Of a stretch of DNA of 64,000 bases, positions 49,992 to 60,314 are shown in pieces. Numbering within the stretch: position 1 is the first letter of the stretch; every line of letters begins with the position of its first letter. Source of the DNA: Algicoccus sp048820935 (GTDB lineage: Bacteria > Pseudomonadota > Gammaproteobacteria > Burkholderiales > Burkholderiaceae_B); NCBI RefSeq assembly GCF_048820935.1, contig NZ_JBMERD010000002.1, positions 237,469-301,468 on the forward strand, in the 5' to 3' direction. Below the pieces are notes generated by a model that saw nothing but the letters and a program-made list of their open reading frames with translations, was not told where the DNA came from and made no database searches. The position numbers and the translations under genes were made by a program.

Positions 49992-52900
49992 ATGAAAAAA
50001 CAAAATAACGTTTCACAAAAGCCAAATATCCAAGTCTCCGACAAGCCGTCCAACTTGACGCAGGATCGAGATATACCAGCGGATGCCATTGCGATCATAG
50101 GGACTGCTTTTCGCTTACCTGGAGCTTGCGCTGATGCGGATGCGCTATGGCAAGCGTTTCGTGACAAAAAGGATTTAATTACTCGAATTCCGTCGCAACG
50201 TTGGGCTGTTGATGAGCTTGAACACTCTGATCGAGCTGAGCCCGGCCGAAGCATCACATTCGATGCGGGTGTTGTCGATGATGTTGGTGAGTTTGATGCT
50301 GCGTTTTTTGGGATCTCACCACGAGAAGCTGCATGGATGGACCCACAGCAACGCTTACTGTTGGAGCTCTCTTGGGAAGCACTAGAAAACAGTGGAATTG
50401 CGCCAGCGACTCTGGCCGGTTCAAATACCGCGGTCTACGTGGGCATCTCAAGTCTGGATTACGGGACTCGAGGGCTTGATGACCTCGCAGCACTCAACGC
50501 CAATCTGATGACTGGCAATACGCTGAGCGTCGCTGCCAATCGTCTTTCTTATTTTTACGATTTACACGGACCTTCGCTGGCTGTAGACACTGCGTGTTCG
50601 TCGTCTTTGGTTGCGCTGCATCATGCGTGTGAGGCGATTCGATCAGGTCAGGCCTCGTGCGCGTTGGCGGCCGGTGTAAGTTTGCTGTTGCACCCCTATC
50701 CGTTTGTAGGGTTTACCAAGGCGTCGATGTTGTCTGCGAATGGACGTTGCCGCTCTTTTGATGCGGCGGGCGATGGATATGTCCGTTCTGAAGGCGGCGG
50801 CGTGGCTGTACTGAAGCCCTATGCGCAAGCTTTGGCCGATGGTGACTCGATTGAAGCGGTGATTTTGGCGAGTGGTGTCAATGCAGATGGACGCCGCAAA
50901 ACAGGAATTACAATTCCCAGCTTTGAAGGTCAAACTGAGCTCATGCGTCAAGTTTTGGCGCGTTCTGGCCTACAACCTCACGAGATTGACTTTGTAGAAG
51001 CGCATGGAACAGGTACGCCTGTGGGCGACCCGATTGAAGCCGCAGCGATTGGACGTGTATACGGGCAGTCGCGATCAAAGCCTTTACCTATTGGTGCCGT
51101 GAAATCCAACCTAGGGCATTTGGAAGCTGGGGCGGGCATGGCAGGGCTTGTCAAAGCAATCCTGACCCTAAAACATAAAGAAATGCCGGGTATTGTGCAT
51201 TTAGAAACACCAAACCCGAATATTGATTTTGAAGCGTTGAATTTGTCGCTGCCGCAAACGTGTGTGCCGATTGAGCAGCCTTTAGATCGGCCTTTAGTGG
51301 GCGCTGTGAACTCATTCGGGTTTGGAGGCGTCAACGCGCACGTTATTTTACAAGCGCCACAAGTAGCTGGTTCAGAGGTTGCTAAGACAAAAGTCGATGT
51401 GGCTGCGGCTGAATCAGCGGTTGAGCCGCTCTTTATTTCAGCGCGATCGACACAAGCACTGCAAGCAATGGCTTTACGGTACGCCGATAAACTGGGCACA
51501 ATGGCGGATGATCAAGCTCGCAATGATTTAGTGCGCAGTGCGGCGCTTAATCGCCAATGGTTGGATAACCGTTTAGTGGTGACTGCACCTTCATGGGTTG
51601 CGTTGCAAACGAGATTACGTGCTTTTAGTCAGGACGAACAATCCGACGGCATTGTGACTGAAACCGTTGTGGGTGAAGAGCTTGATTCCGCCAACTCCAT
51701 TGCCTTCGTTTATGGAGGTAATGGCGCCCAGTGGCAAGGCATGGGTTTGAAGTTGCTTGAAGAGTCCGAGACGTTTAAAAACTGTCTGGTTGAGCTGGAT
51801 TCAAAAATGTCTCCAGTGGTCGGTTTTTCTGTGCTTGAATCTTTGCAGCTCAAGCCTGCTGAGAGCCTGCTGGAGGATACGACAGTTGCCCAACCACTCT
51901 TGTTTGCCATTCAAGTGGCGATCACGCAGGTATTGCATGAGCAAGGAATTGTACCGAGTGCGGTGACAGGTCACAGTGTGGGTGAAATTGCTGCAGCTTG
52001 GGCTTGTGGTGCGTTAACGCTTGAGCAGGCAATTGAAGTGATCTATGTGCGCAGTCAAGCGCAAGGCCTGACACGAGGTCAAGGTCGTATGGCCGCAGTC
52101 GCTTTATCAGAAGTGGAGTTGATTGGGATTTTGCAAGATCTGGGCGATGCACATGATATTGAGATTGCCGGATTTAATAGTCCAAATCATTTGACGATTA
52201 GTGGTTCCCTCCAGTACTTGCAGCGTCTAGAGACGTTGCTTAAAGAAAAACAAGTATTTTGTCAGATACTCGATTTGGATTATGCGTTTCATAGCCAGCG
52301 CATGGATCCTGTCGAGGGACAGATTCTTCAACAGTTGAAAGATCTGACATCGAGTCACGAATTACAAGCGACCTTTGTTTCGACTGTCGAAGGCGCAGCC
52401 ATTGCGAATCCATCCTTGGATGCACAATATTGGTGGCGTAACATTCGCGAACCTGTCAAATTTCAGGATGCGATTTCCTGTATGGTAGAAGACGGCAACC
52501 GTATCTTTGTAGAGATTGGTCCTCACGCGATTTTGCAGCGTTACATTCGCGATGTGATTGATAGCACTGAGATCGATGCCCGCGTCTTGCCAACTTTGCG
52601 CCGTGGTCGCGATCGGTTAAATGATTTGCAAGAAACGTGCTCACGTATTTGGTTGCTCGCGCCGCAGACCGTGCTTGACTCATGGAAGGTAGACGCCCAA
52701 TCAAGCGTCACACTGCCAAACTATCCTTGGCAAAAAGAGCGCTATTGGCATCCTGTCACGAATGAAAGTTTGCATGCCATTACGCGTCGACGAGTGCACC
52801 CATTGCTAGGTTGGCCTCTGTATGGAGACCAAGCCGCTTGGGAAAATGTTCTGGATCCAGTGCAGTTCCCTTGGCTGTCTGACCACCAAGTGGGTGGTGC

Positions 52901-55900
52901 AGTGGTCCTGCCTGGGGCAGCGTATGCCGAAATGGCGCTCGCAGCAGGGCGTCAATGGTATGACGGTCAAATCGTTTGGCTAGAAGATTTAGAAATTCTC
53001 GCGCCCATGGTTTGGGATGGCCATCATGCCAGAACAGTGCGCTTGGTAGTTGATGAAGATGACGGCGTGTTTCGTATCACAAGCCGATTGCGTTTGAGTG
53101 ACGACGATTGGGTGTTGCACGCAATTGGGCGTCTATTGCAACCATCTGAGCACATGCCTAGTGCCCAAATTGCTAAGCAAATAGATCAATCTGCTAAAAG
53201 CATTGATCATGATACGCACTACGATTTGGTTCGTGAGTTTGGCTTGGAGTATGGTCCAGTCTTCAGAGGATTACACCGCATCCAAGCACATGCGGATGGA
53301 TTCAGCGCGTCGATTCGCAGTCAGAAAGCGTTGGTGCAAGACTTAACTCAATCCGATTATGTACTGCATCCAGGGTTTCTGGATTTGTGTTTTCAGGCGC
53401 TTGTACACAGTGTCCAAGCTCAAGGCGTGACCGCAGCAGCTGACTGGGTGTTTTTGCCTGTTCGTGTGGGTCGTCTTGAGCGCTTCCATCTGGAGCAGCC
53501 TACACATTTACGTGCGCGCATCGTTAAGCGTGGCCCACGTTCCATTTTGGCAGATTTTGAGTTATTTGATCAGCACGATCGACTAGTTGCACGGGCGAGC
53601 GGTTGTCGGTTCAGAGCAGTTCGACTGAATGCTCGGATTCAAGCCGATCGTGATGCGCGCTGGGTGGTTTCATCGCGTCTGCATCCACATGCGTTAAGCC
53701 AGACGGATGCAGTACGTCGACCGGTTGAGGAACTCATCAAGGCAATTAATACACGTTTAGAGCCGATCGCGCTCAGCCGGGAACGTTGGTTTACCGAATT
53801 GTTGCCTTTGGCTGAAATGCTGATGCTGGCATTCACATATGAAGCATTTCAGGCAGCCTGGGCTTCAGATGAGTTAAGCGAATCAGGCTGGATGGCTGTT
53901 TATGATGATGAGCAGACAATCCCTTTGATTCGTTGGCTAGAAGAATTACTTCGTGAAGAAGGTTTGCTTGACATACGCAATGGCACCGCATTTTTAGATC
54001 AAAATGCAGAACTCCCACAGGCTCAGGCAATTTGGCAGACGCTACTGCAACAGTATCCTGAGTTCATGCCACAGTTGACATTAATGGGTCACTGGGGCTT
54101 GGCTCTGCCAAAACTACTTAGAGGTGAGTTAAGTGCTGAGGCTTTGTATGAAGCTTTGCGAACTTCACCGATTTACGCAGGGCTTTATGAAGATGATCCG
54201 AGCAATCTAGGCATTCGACTGAGCTTAGAAGCCACACTTGAAACCCTCGCGACGACACTGCCTCAAGATCGTCGCCTACGCGTTTTAGAGTTGAGTGCTG
54301 AACCTAGCCAATTGCCTGATGTACTGATTCGGCATTTAGACGATGATCGCTATGAGTATGTGCTGGGTGTGACGGATGCCGGGCTAGAAAGTACGTTGCA
54401 TGCGTATTACCAAGCACAGCATGCTGTGTCCGTGTATCAGTTGGATTTACAAACGCCAGAGGCTTTATTCGATACAAATCTGGGTCAGTTCGATCTGGTC
54501 ATTTTGCGCCACACCTTGCATCGAATGTCTGAATCACAAGCCGTGTTGGAGCAGATCCAAGCTCGCATGGCAGCAAATGGCCAGCTGGTTGTAGCAGAGC
54601 GCTATCCGGACTGGAGCGCGCATTTCCTGCATGGGCTCGAGAGCAACTGGTGGCTTCGTGCGCAGCAAGATGGCACGATGGTCGCTGCATCCGTTGTCTC
54701 GCCATTGTGCGTGCCACAGACATGGCAGACGCTTTTAACTGACAGCGGTTTTACAGTTGAAAGCCTGTATGAAGAGCCCACCAGTGGTGAGTTGTCTGAA
54801 GGTGGTTTCTTGATCTTTGCGAATGCAAGCTCGCAAGCGACTGATCCAATGCCACTTGTCTGCGCGGCACAACAGGCGCAGTCTTGGGTGCTCATGGCTG
54901 ATGAAGAAACACACTCGTGGGCTCAGCAACTGTCTGAGCGATTGCAGGCCAATGGACAGTATGTTTCGATTGAACTGGATGAATTCAAGGCAGTTGATGC
55001 CAATCATGTCGTGTTTTTACGCGGATGGCATCAATCGATGGAAAAGACATCGGATACAGCGAATGAGTTGATTGCGCTTGTGCAACAGTTGTCGAGACAA
55101 ACGCAAGCCTTAGGCAATCAGGTAGTTCCGTCACGTTTATGGATTGTGACACGTGAGGCCGTTCTGGCTGAACCAGTCCAAGCAAGTGGAGACGGATTGC
55201 CAGGTCAAGCTGCGTTGTGGGGAGTTGGACGTGTGCTCATGAATGAAATGAGCGCTTTGAATCCAACTCTGATTGATTTAGGTAAAGATGATTCAGAACT
55301 AAACACTGATCTTGATCGGCTGGTCAATGAACTTATGCATCCCGATCAAGCCAATGAAATTTTGTGTTTGGCACAGGGTCGTTATGTCCCTGTCCTACAT
55401 CCCCTTGATGAGAGTGAAACGAATAGTCACCTAGCCACGCAAACGGAAAATGACGCTTCACGGTTTAGACTCGACTTTCTTGTGCCGGGCAAACTTCGCA
55501 ACCTATTGTGGCTTGCAAACCCTGAGAAAACACTCGAAGCGCATGAAGTCGAAGTGCAAACTCACGCTGTGGGTCTGAATTTTAGAGACATTATGTATTT
55601 GTTGGGCTTGTTGCCCGATGAAGCCGTTGAAGATGGGTTTGCTGGTGCGAGTTTAGGCCTAGAGATGGCAGGCGTCATCAGTCGAGTCGGATCTGACGTT
55701 CAGGGCATGAAAGTCGGTGACGCCGTCATGGGTTTTGGGCCTGCATGCTTTTCTAGTCACGTAGTGACTCGCGAAGATGCTTTGGTGCAAATTCCAGAAG
55801 ATTGGAGTTTTGAATCGGCAGCGACGGTCCCAACTGTGTTCTTTACGGCTTACTATGCACTTGCGCATTTGGCCCAGGTTGAACCCGGTGAGCGTGTACT

Positions 55901-57725
55901 AATCCATGGTGCAGCAGGCGGCGTGGGAATTGCAGCAATACAGATTGCACGACATTTGGGTGCAGAGATTTTTGCAACAGCAGGTACACCTGAAAAGCGC
56001 GATTTTGTACGGCTTTTGGGTGCTGATCATGTGTTCGATACGCGTAGTTTAGATTTTGCAGATGAGATACTCACGCTCACGCAAGGCCAAGGCGTTGATG
56101 TCGTCTTGAATTCGTTGGCTGGTGAAGCCATGCGTCGCAGTTTGGATGTGTTGAAACCATTTGGACGGTTTTTGGAACTCGGTAAACGTGATTTTTACGA
56201 AAACACGGCCATTGGCTTGCGCGTTATGCGTCATAACATCAGCTATTTTGGCATTGATGCGGATCAGTTGCTAAATGGACGCCCAGCACTTGCGGAGAAA
56301 CTGTTCAAAAAAGTGATGGCACTTTTTGAGCAAGGCGTACTCAACCCATTGCCGTATCGTGCTTTTGAGGCGACCGAAGTTGTGGATGCGTTTCGCGTCA
56401 TGCAACAAGCGCATCACATTGGCAAGATCGTTGTGTCGCTTAAGGACGCGAATCCGACGCTTTCTGACATGGATCCAATGATTCCCGAAGCCTCACAGCC
56501 AGCATTTGATTCGCAAAGCACTTGGCTTGTGACCGGCGGCTTGTCTGGGTTCGGATTGGAAACGGCGCGTTGGTTGACTCAACATGGCGTGCGTTATTTA
56601 ACCTTGGTCGGTCGCCGAGGTCTGGACACGCCCGACGTAGAGACCGTGCTGGAAGAGTTTAGTGAGCAAGGTGTCCAAGTCCAAGTATTGGCTTGTGACG
56701 TCAGCGATGCGCAGTCGGTGATATCCACTCTCCAAGCGGTTCGGGCTGACATGCCGCCATTGTGTGGTGTGATTCACGCAGCTGCCGTGTTTGCCGATCG
56801 TTTGGTGATGGATATGGATGCGCAGCACATGCAAACGGTTTTGAATGCCAAGCTTTTAGGCGCTTGGAATTTGCATGAAGCCACACTTGAGGATGGTTTG
56901 GAGCATTTTGTGCTGTACAGCTCAGTGACGACAGCCATTGGTAACCCTGGGCAGAGCAATTATGTGGCTGCAAACCTAGGACTGGAAACATTGTCTGACT
57001 TGCGCCGTGCCGAAGGTTTACCCGTGACTTGTTTAGCTTGGGGGCCGATCGGAGATGCTGGATATCTCACACGTGAGCAGGCTGTTCGGAACAGCCTTGA
57101 GCAGCGCCTAGGACGTGCACCACTGTCTAGCGAACAAGCATTACGCGCACTAGGCAGTGCGTTAGAGAATGATCCTAAGCGAACGATCATTGTTGGCGAT
57201 TTTGATTGGAATGTCTTGTCACGGTTATTACCGAGTGCGCAAAGCTTGCGCTTTGAATTGCTCAACCGAGACCGAAAAGAACAGGTTTCAGATGAGCAAG
57301 ATCTTGACGCATTGTTGCAGGGCAAAACACCGGAGCAAATGCTGATTGTCGTGCAGGACTATGTTGCGCGAGAGGTCGCACAAACACTCTCGATGCCCGT
57401 TGATCGTATAGATCTCCAGCGCTCACTACATGATTTAGGCATGGACTCTTTGATGGCTGTCGAGTTGGCGGTTGGCTTGGAGCAACGTTTCAAACTTCAG
57501 CTTCCAGTGATGATGTTGAATGACTCTCCGACCGTCGTCAATGTATCTCAACGTATTTTGGAAAAACTCTTAACTCGGTCCTCAGATTCGTCGTTAGATG
57601 ACGATGCACAAAAAATTTCAGGTCTGCTGGATCAGCACGGTGTCGAGTTGACACAAGACGAGCTTGAAGCGTTAGATCAGGCGGCCAGACAATTAGCCAC
57701 TGATGGTACTAAACTCATCGAATGA
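49992..57725 (+). CDS. type I reducing polyketide/fatty-acid synthase (KS-AT-DH-psiMT-ER-KR-ACP)
   Basis: From the ATG at 49992 the protein has 2577 residues (a GTG frame at 49932 adds 20). In order: ketosynthase with Cys202 (DTACSSS), EAHGTGTPVGDP and KSNLGHLEAG; acyltransferase with Ser662 (GHSVGE) and YAFHS; dehydratase with His965 (DHQVGGAVVLP) and Asp1131; a methyltransferase-like region whose SAM motif is degenerate (LELSAEPSQ near 1433); enoyl reductase with HGAAGGVGIAA at 1972; ketoreductase with TGGLSGFG at 2181 and Tyr2324; and ACP with Ser2486 (LGMDSLM). No thioesterase. Overall it resembles RkpA/WcbR-type synthases of capsule loci and should build a saturated acyl chain iteratively. 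Confidence 0.93.
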   Translation: MKKQNNVSQKPNIQVSDKPSNLTQDRDIPADAIAIIGTAFRLPGACADADALWQAFRDKKDLITRIPSQRWAVDELEHSDRAEPGRSITFDAGVVDDVGEFDAAFFGISPREAAWMDPQQRLLLELSWEALENSGIAPATLAGSNTAVYVGISSLDYGTRGLDDLAALNANLMTGNTLSVAANRLSYFYDLHGPSLAVDTACSSSLVALHHACEAIRSGQASCALAAGVSLLLHPYPFVGFTKASMLSANGRCRSFDAAGDGYVRSEGGGVAVLKPYAQALADGDSIEAVILASGVNADGRRKTGITIPSFEGQTELMRQVLARSGLQPHEIDFVEAHGTGTPVGDPIEAAAIGRVYGQSRSKPLPIGAVKSNLGHLEAGAGMAGLVKAILTLKHKEMPGIVHLETPNPNIDFEALNLSLPQTCVPIEQPLDRPLVGAVNSFGFGGVNAHVILQAPQVAGSEVAKTKVDVAAAESAVEPLFISARSTQALQAMALRYADKLGTMADDQARNDLVRSAALNRQWLDNRLVVTAPSWVALQTRLRAFSQDEQSDGIVTETVVGEELDSANSIAFVYGGNGAQWQGMGLKLLEESETFKNCLVELDSKMSPVVGFSVLESLQLKPAESLLEDTTVAQPLLFAIQVAITQVLHEQGIVPSAVTGHSVGEIAAAWACGALTLEQAIEVIYVRSQAQGLTRGQGRMAAVALSEVELIGILQDLGDAHDIEIAGFNSPNHLTISGSLQYLQRLETLLKEKQVFCQILDLDYAFHSQRMDPVEGQILQQLKDLTSSHELQATFVSTVEGAAIANPSLDAQYWWRNIREPVKFQDAISCMVEDGNRIFVEIGPHAILQRYIRDVIDSTEIDARVLPTLRRGRDRLNDLQETCSRIWLLAPQTVLDSWKVDAQSSVTLPNYPWQKERYWHPVTNESLHAITRRRVHPLLGWPLYGDQAAWENVLDPVQFPWLSDHQVGGAVVLPGAAYAEMALAAGRQWYDGQIVWLEDLEILAPMVWDGHHARTVRLVVDEDDGVFRITSRLRLSDDDWVLHAIGRLLQPSEHMPSAQIAKQIDQSAKSIDHDTHYDLVREFGLEYGPVFRGLHRIQAHADGFSASIRSQKALVQDLTQSDYVLHPGFLDLCFQALVHSVQAQGVTAAADWVFLPVRVGRLERFHLEQPTHLRARIVKRGPRSILADFELFDQHDRLVARASGCRFRAVRLNARIQADRDARWVVSSRLHPHALSQTDAVRRPVEELIKAINTRLEPIALSRERWFTELLPLAEMLMLAFTYEAFQAAWASDELSESGWMAVYDDEQTIPLIRWLEELLREEGLLDIRNGTAFLDQNAELPQAQAIWQTLLQQYPEFMPQLTLMGHWGLALPKLLRGELSAEALYEALRTSPIYAGLYEDDPSNLGIRLSLEATLETLATTLPQDRRLRVLELSAEPSQLPDVLIRHLDDDRYEYVLGVTDAGLESTLHAYYQAQHAVSVYQLDLQTPEALFDTNLGQFDLVILRHTLHRMSESQAVLEQIQARMAANGQLVVAERYPDWSAHFLHGLESNWWLRAQQDGTMVAASVVSPLCVPQTWQTLLTDSGFTVESLYEEPTSGELSEGGFLIFANASSQATDPMPLVCAAQQAQSWVLMADEETHSWAQQLSERLQANGQYVSIELDEFKAVDANHVVFLRGWHQSMEKTSDTANELIALVQQLSRQTQALGNQVVPSRLWIVTREAVLAEPVQASGDGLPGQAALWGVGRVLMNEMSALNPTLIDLGKDDSELNTDLDRLVNELMHPDQANEILCLAQGRYVPVLHPLDESETNSHLATQTENDASRFRLDFLVPGKLRNLLWLANPEKTLEAHEVEVQTHAVGLNFRDIMYLLGLLPDEAVEDGFAGASLGLEMAGVISRVGSDVQGMKVGDAVMGFGPACFSSHVVTREDALVQIPEDWSFESAATVPTVFFTAYYALAHLAQVEPGERVLIHGAAGGVGIAAIQIARHLGAEIFATAGTPEKRDFVRLLGADHVFDTRSLDFADEILTLTQGQGVDVVLNSLAGEAMRRSLDVLKPFGRFLELGKRDFYENTAIGLRVMRHNISYFGIDADQLLNGRPALAEKLFKKVMALFEQGVLNPLPYRAFEATEVVDAFRVMQQAHHIGKIVVSLKDANPTLSDMDPMIPEASQPAFDSQSTWLVTGGLSGFGLETARWLTQHGVRYLTLVGRRGLDTPDVETVLEEFSEQGVQVQVLACDVSDAQSVISTLQAVRADMPPLCGVIHAAAVFADRLVMDMDAQHMQTVLNAKLLGAWNLHEATLEDGLEHFVLYSSVTTAIGNPGQSNYVAANLGLETLSDLRRAEGLPVTCLAWGPIGDAGYLTREQAVRNSLEQRLGRAPLSSEQALRALGSALENDPKRTIIVGDFDWNVLSRLLPSAQSLRFELLNRDRKEQVSDEQDLDALLQGKTPEQMLIVVQDYVAREVAQTLSMPVDRIDLQRSLHDLGMDSLMAVELAVGLEQRFKLQLPVMMLNDSPTVVNVSQRILEKLLTRSSDSSLDDDAQKISGLLDQHGVELTQDELEALDQAARQLATDGTKLIE

Positions 57726-59080
57726 AAAAAACCACTCTTGCGCAAAGTGCCAGAAATAAGCTGATTAGTCACATTCTGAGCAAAAAAAGTACATCGACAG
57801 CAGATAAGCCTTCTATTGCGTCTCGTGCTGCAACGAATGTCGCGCCGAGGACGAGTGTCTCAGATATTCCTGAAGCCTATGTGCGTTTTGATCAACATCC
57901 AGCGTATGAGCAGATGTTGGTGTCCAAAGCCGTTTCAACCCGGCTTGGATTACAAAACCCTTTTTTTAAGATGCACGACGGCAGCGCCAGTGCGAGCACT
58001 CTGATCGATGGCCGAGAATACCTAAATTTTGCGAGTTATAACTATCTTGGGATGGCAGGCCATCCCAAGATCAATCAAGCCGCAAAAGATGCAATTGATC
58101 GGTATGGTACGACCGTGTCAGCAAGCCGATTGGTCGCGGGTGAGCGACCGATTCAGCGTGAACTTGAAAACGCGCTTGCAGACGTCTATGGTGTGGATGA
58201 TTGCGTTGTCTTCGTCAGTGGCCATGCAACCAATGTCAGTACGATCGGCCATTTGTTTGGACCACGTGATCTTGTGGTTCATGACAGCCTAATTCATAAT
58301 AGCGTTCTCATGGGTATCCAGTTGTCAGGCGCAGCACGACGCTCTTTTGCCCACAACGATATGCAGGATTTAGAGCGTATATTAAGTGAGGTGCGGACAC
58401 AGTTCGAGCGCGTCTTGATCGTGGTGGAAGGCGTCTATAGTATGGACGGCGATATTGCCGATTTGCCGACATTGATAGAGCTTAAACGACGTTACAAAGC
58501 ATTTTTGATGGTTGATGAAGCCCATAGTCTGGGTATTTTAGGCCAGAAAGGGTTCGGCCTTCACGAGTATTATGATGTGGATGGGCGCGAAGTTGACATC
58601 TGGATGGGCACACTAAGTAAAACGCTCGCAAGTTGTGGTGGTTACATTTGTGGTGACCGCGCCTTGGTCGAGCATTTGAAATACGCAGCACCTGGATTTG
58701 TCTATAGCGTGGGGATTGCACCGCCTTTGGCTGCGGCTTCTATTGAGGCATTGGCTCTCATGAAAGCTGAACCTGAACGTGTTACACGTTTGCAGCACAA
58801 TTGTGCCAGTTTTTTGAGTATGCTCAAAAACCAAGGATTAGCGACTGGCTATGCTCAAGGTCATGCGCTGGTGCCTGTGATGACGGGAGGCTCGATTCAG
58901 GCGGTGAGTCTATCGAACGCACTGTATGAGGAAGGCATTCATGTGCAGCCCATCATTTATCCGGGTGTTGAAGAAAAAGCGGCGCGTTTGCGGTTCTTCT
59001 TGTCAGCTGAACATGATGAAGCACAGCTTGAGCATACAGTGCAAGTGCTAACACAAACAATGAAAAGAATCGGCAAATGA
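57722..59080 (+). CDS. alpha-oxoamine synthase (AONS/serine-palmitoyltransferase-like, PLP)
   Basis: A 452-residue fold-type I PLP enzyme. A 60-residue polar N-terminal extension precedes the core. Core motifs: FASYNYLGMAGHP, YGTTVSASRLVAGE, VVEGVYSMDGDIADL, LMVDEAHSLGILGQKG, and GTLSKTLASCGG with the PLP Lys300. The family condenses an amino acid with an acyl thioester, losing CO2. The start overlaps the synthase stop by four bases, so acyl-ACP release is the obvious job. RkpG and WcbT are the known counterparts. It is not biotin synthesis: no other bio genes are near. Confidence 0.92.
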   Translation: MKKTTLAQSARNKLISHILSKKSTSTADKPSIASRAATNVAPRTSVSDIPEAYVRFDQHPAYEQMLVSKAVSTRLGLQNPFFKMHDGSASASTLIDGREYLNFASYNYLGMAGHPKINQAAKDAIDRYGTTVSASRLVAGERPIQRELENALADVYGVDDCVVFVSGHATNVSTIGHLFGPRDLVVHDSLIHNSVLMGIQLSGAARRSFAHNDMQDLERILSEVRTQFERVLIVVEGVYSMDGDIADLPTLIELKRRYKAFLMVDEAHSLGILGQKGFGLHEYYDVDGREVDIWMGTLSKTLASCGGYICGDRALVEHLKYAAPGFVYSVGIAPPLAAASIEALALMKAEPERVTRLQHNCASFLSMLKNQGLATGYAQGHALVPVMTGGSIQAVSLSNALYEEGIHVQPIIYPGVEEKAARLRFFLSAEHDEAQLEHTVQVLTQTMKRIGK

Positions 59081-60312
59081 GTCCGAAAACTATGAATATT
59101 AACCATTTGGGTTGTGGGGACGAGCGTGTAAACCGCTCGGACCTTTTAAAACGGATCTTACGCATCAGTGCCATGGCGAGCGTCTTGTTGTTGGGTGGTT
59201 GTGCCACCATGCCTGGCTGGATATCTGCCGACGGTCCGAGCCGCGAGCAAGTGCAGACGGTTTCTGAAGAAGAGACTGTTCAGCCAGGTATTCAAGTCTT
59301 AACTGTGCATGACAAACTCGCCAGAAAACTTCTCGAAGCCAAAAAGCTAGATGAGTTTTCTAAAGTTTTTAAACAAAATGCACAGAATCAATATCTTGTA
59401 GGACCAGGGGATATTCTTGAAGTGTCCGTATGGGAAGCACCGCCTGCATTGCTGTTTGGCTCAATGGCCATGTCGACCGCTGGTGAGGTCGCTGCTTCGC
59501 ATGTGTCGGTGTTTCCGGAGCAGATGGTTGCTGCCAATGGCACGATTTCGATTCCCTTTGCTGGTTACATACCTGTGAGCCGTCGCACCGCACAGCAGAT
59601 CGAAGCAGAAATCGTCAAACGTTTGACGGGTAAAGCGAATTTACCGCAGGTAATTGTACGAGTCATTAAGAACAACTCTGCTACAGTGACTGTTGTGGGT
59701 GATGTGAATAATTCAGCTCGGATACCACTGACACCGATGGGTGAACGCTTACTCGATGCGGTTGCCGCTGGTGGTGGAACCAAAGAAGCGATTAAACGCA
59801 TGGCTATCCAGTTATCGCGCGGTAAAACGACTGCAACCATGGCTTTAGATTCCATCATTCGTAACCCCCAACAGAATATTACGCTTCAACCGGGTGATGT
59901 TGTGACAGCACTTTATCAGCCCAAGAGCTTTACGGTGCTAGGTGCGACAGGTAGTAATGCAGAGGTTGAGTTTGAGGCGAAGGGTATTTCCTTGGCCCAA
60001 GCATTGGCTCGATCGGGCGGTTTAGATGACAATCGCGCAGATGCTCGCGGTGTATTTGTGTTCCGATTTGAAGATGCTTCACTCGTTGACGATGCCGATC
60101 TGAGTGCTGTGGATTTACAAGGTCGCGTGCCGGTGGTGTATGAAGTGAATCTCAGGGATCCTGGGTCACTGTTTGTAGTGCAAAATTTCCCGATTGATGA
60201 TCAAGACGTGCTATATGTCGCCAACGCACCTTCGGCTGAGATTACCAAGTTCTTGCGGATGATTGGCTCCGTATTGTCGCCAGCGATGACGGTCCAGTCA
60301 GCAGCTCGTTAA
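59077..60312 (+). CDS. outer-membrane polysaccharide export lipoprotein (Wza/CtrA/KpsD-like)
   Basis: A 411-residue lipoprotein. The signal peptide has a lipobox LLGGC (Cys42) after a basic start. The poly-export domain begins YLVGPGDILEVSVWEAP (about residue 109), with PFAGYIPVSRRTAQQIEAEI, and is followed by two SLBB-like segments (VTVVGDVNNSARIPL and FTVLGATGSNAEVEFEAKG). It should form the outer-membrane export channel for capsule. Its length is close to CtrA/BexD of ABC-type capsule systems. It overlaps the oxoamine synthase by four bases. Confidence 0.93.
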   Translation: MSPKTMNINHLGCGDERVNRSDLLKRILRISAMASVLLLGGCATMPGWISADGPSREQVQTVSEEETVQPGIQVLTVHDKLARKLLEAKKLDEFSKVFKQNAQNQYLVGPGDILEVSVWEAPPALLFGSMAMSTAGEVAASHVSVFPEQMVAANGTISIPFAGYIPVSRRTAQQIEAEIVKRLTGKANLPQVIVRVIKNNSATVTVVGDVNNSARIPLTPMGERLLDAVAAGGGTKEAIKRMAIQLSRGKTTATMALDSIIRNPQQNITLQPGDVVTALYQPKSFTVLGATGSNAEVEFEAKGISLAQALARSGGLDDNRADARGVFVFRFEDASLVDDADLSAVDLQGRVPVVYEVNLRDPGSLFVVQNFPIDDQDVLYVANAPSAEITKFLRMIGSVLSPAMTVQSAAR

Positions 60313-60314
60313 GG

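Noticed and set aside
49992..57725. Reading the megasynthase as a secondary-metabolite modular PKS
   Set aside because: It is a single complete reducing module without thioesterase, inside a capsule export operon, so an iterative lipid synthase fits better.
57722..59080. Reading the oxoamine synthase as BioF for biotin synthesis
   Set aside because: It overlaps a polyketide synthase, has a long N-terminal extension and no bio neighbours.
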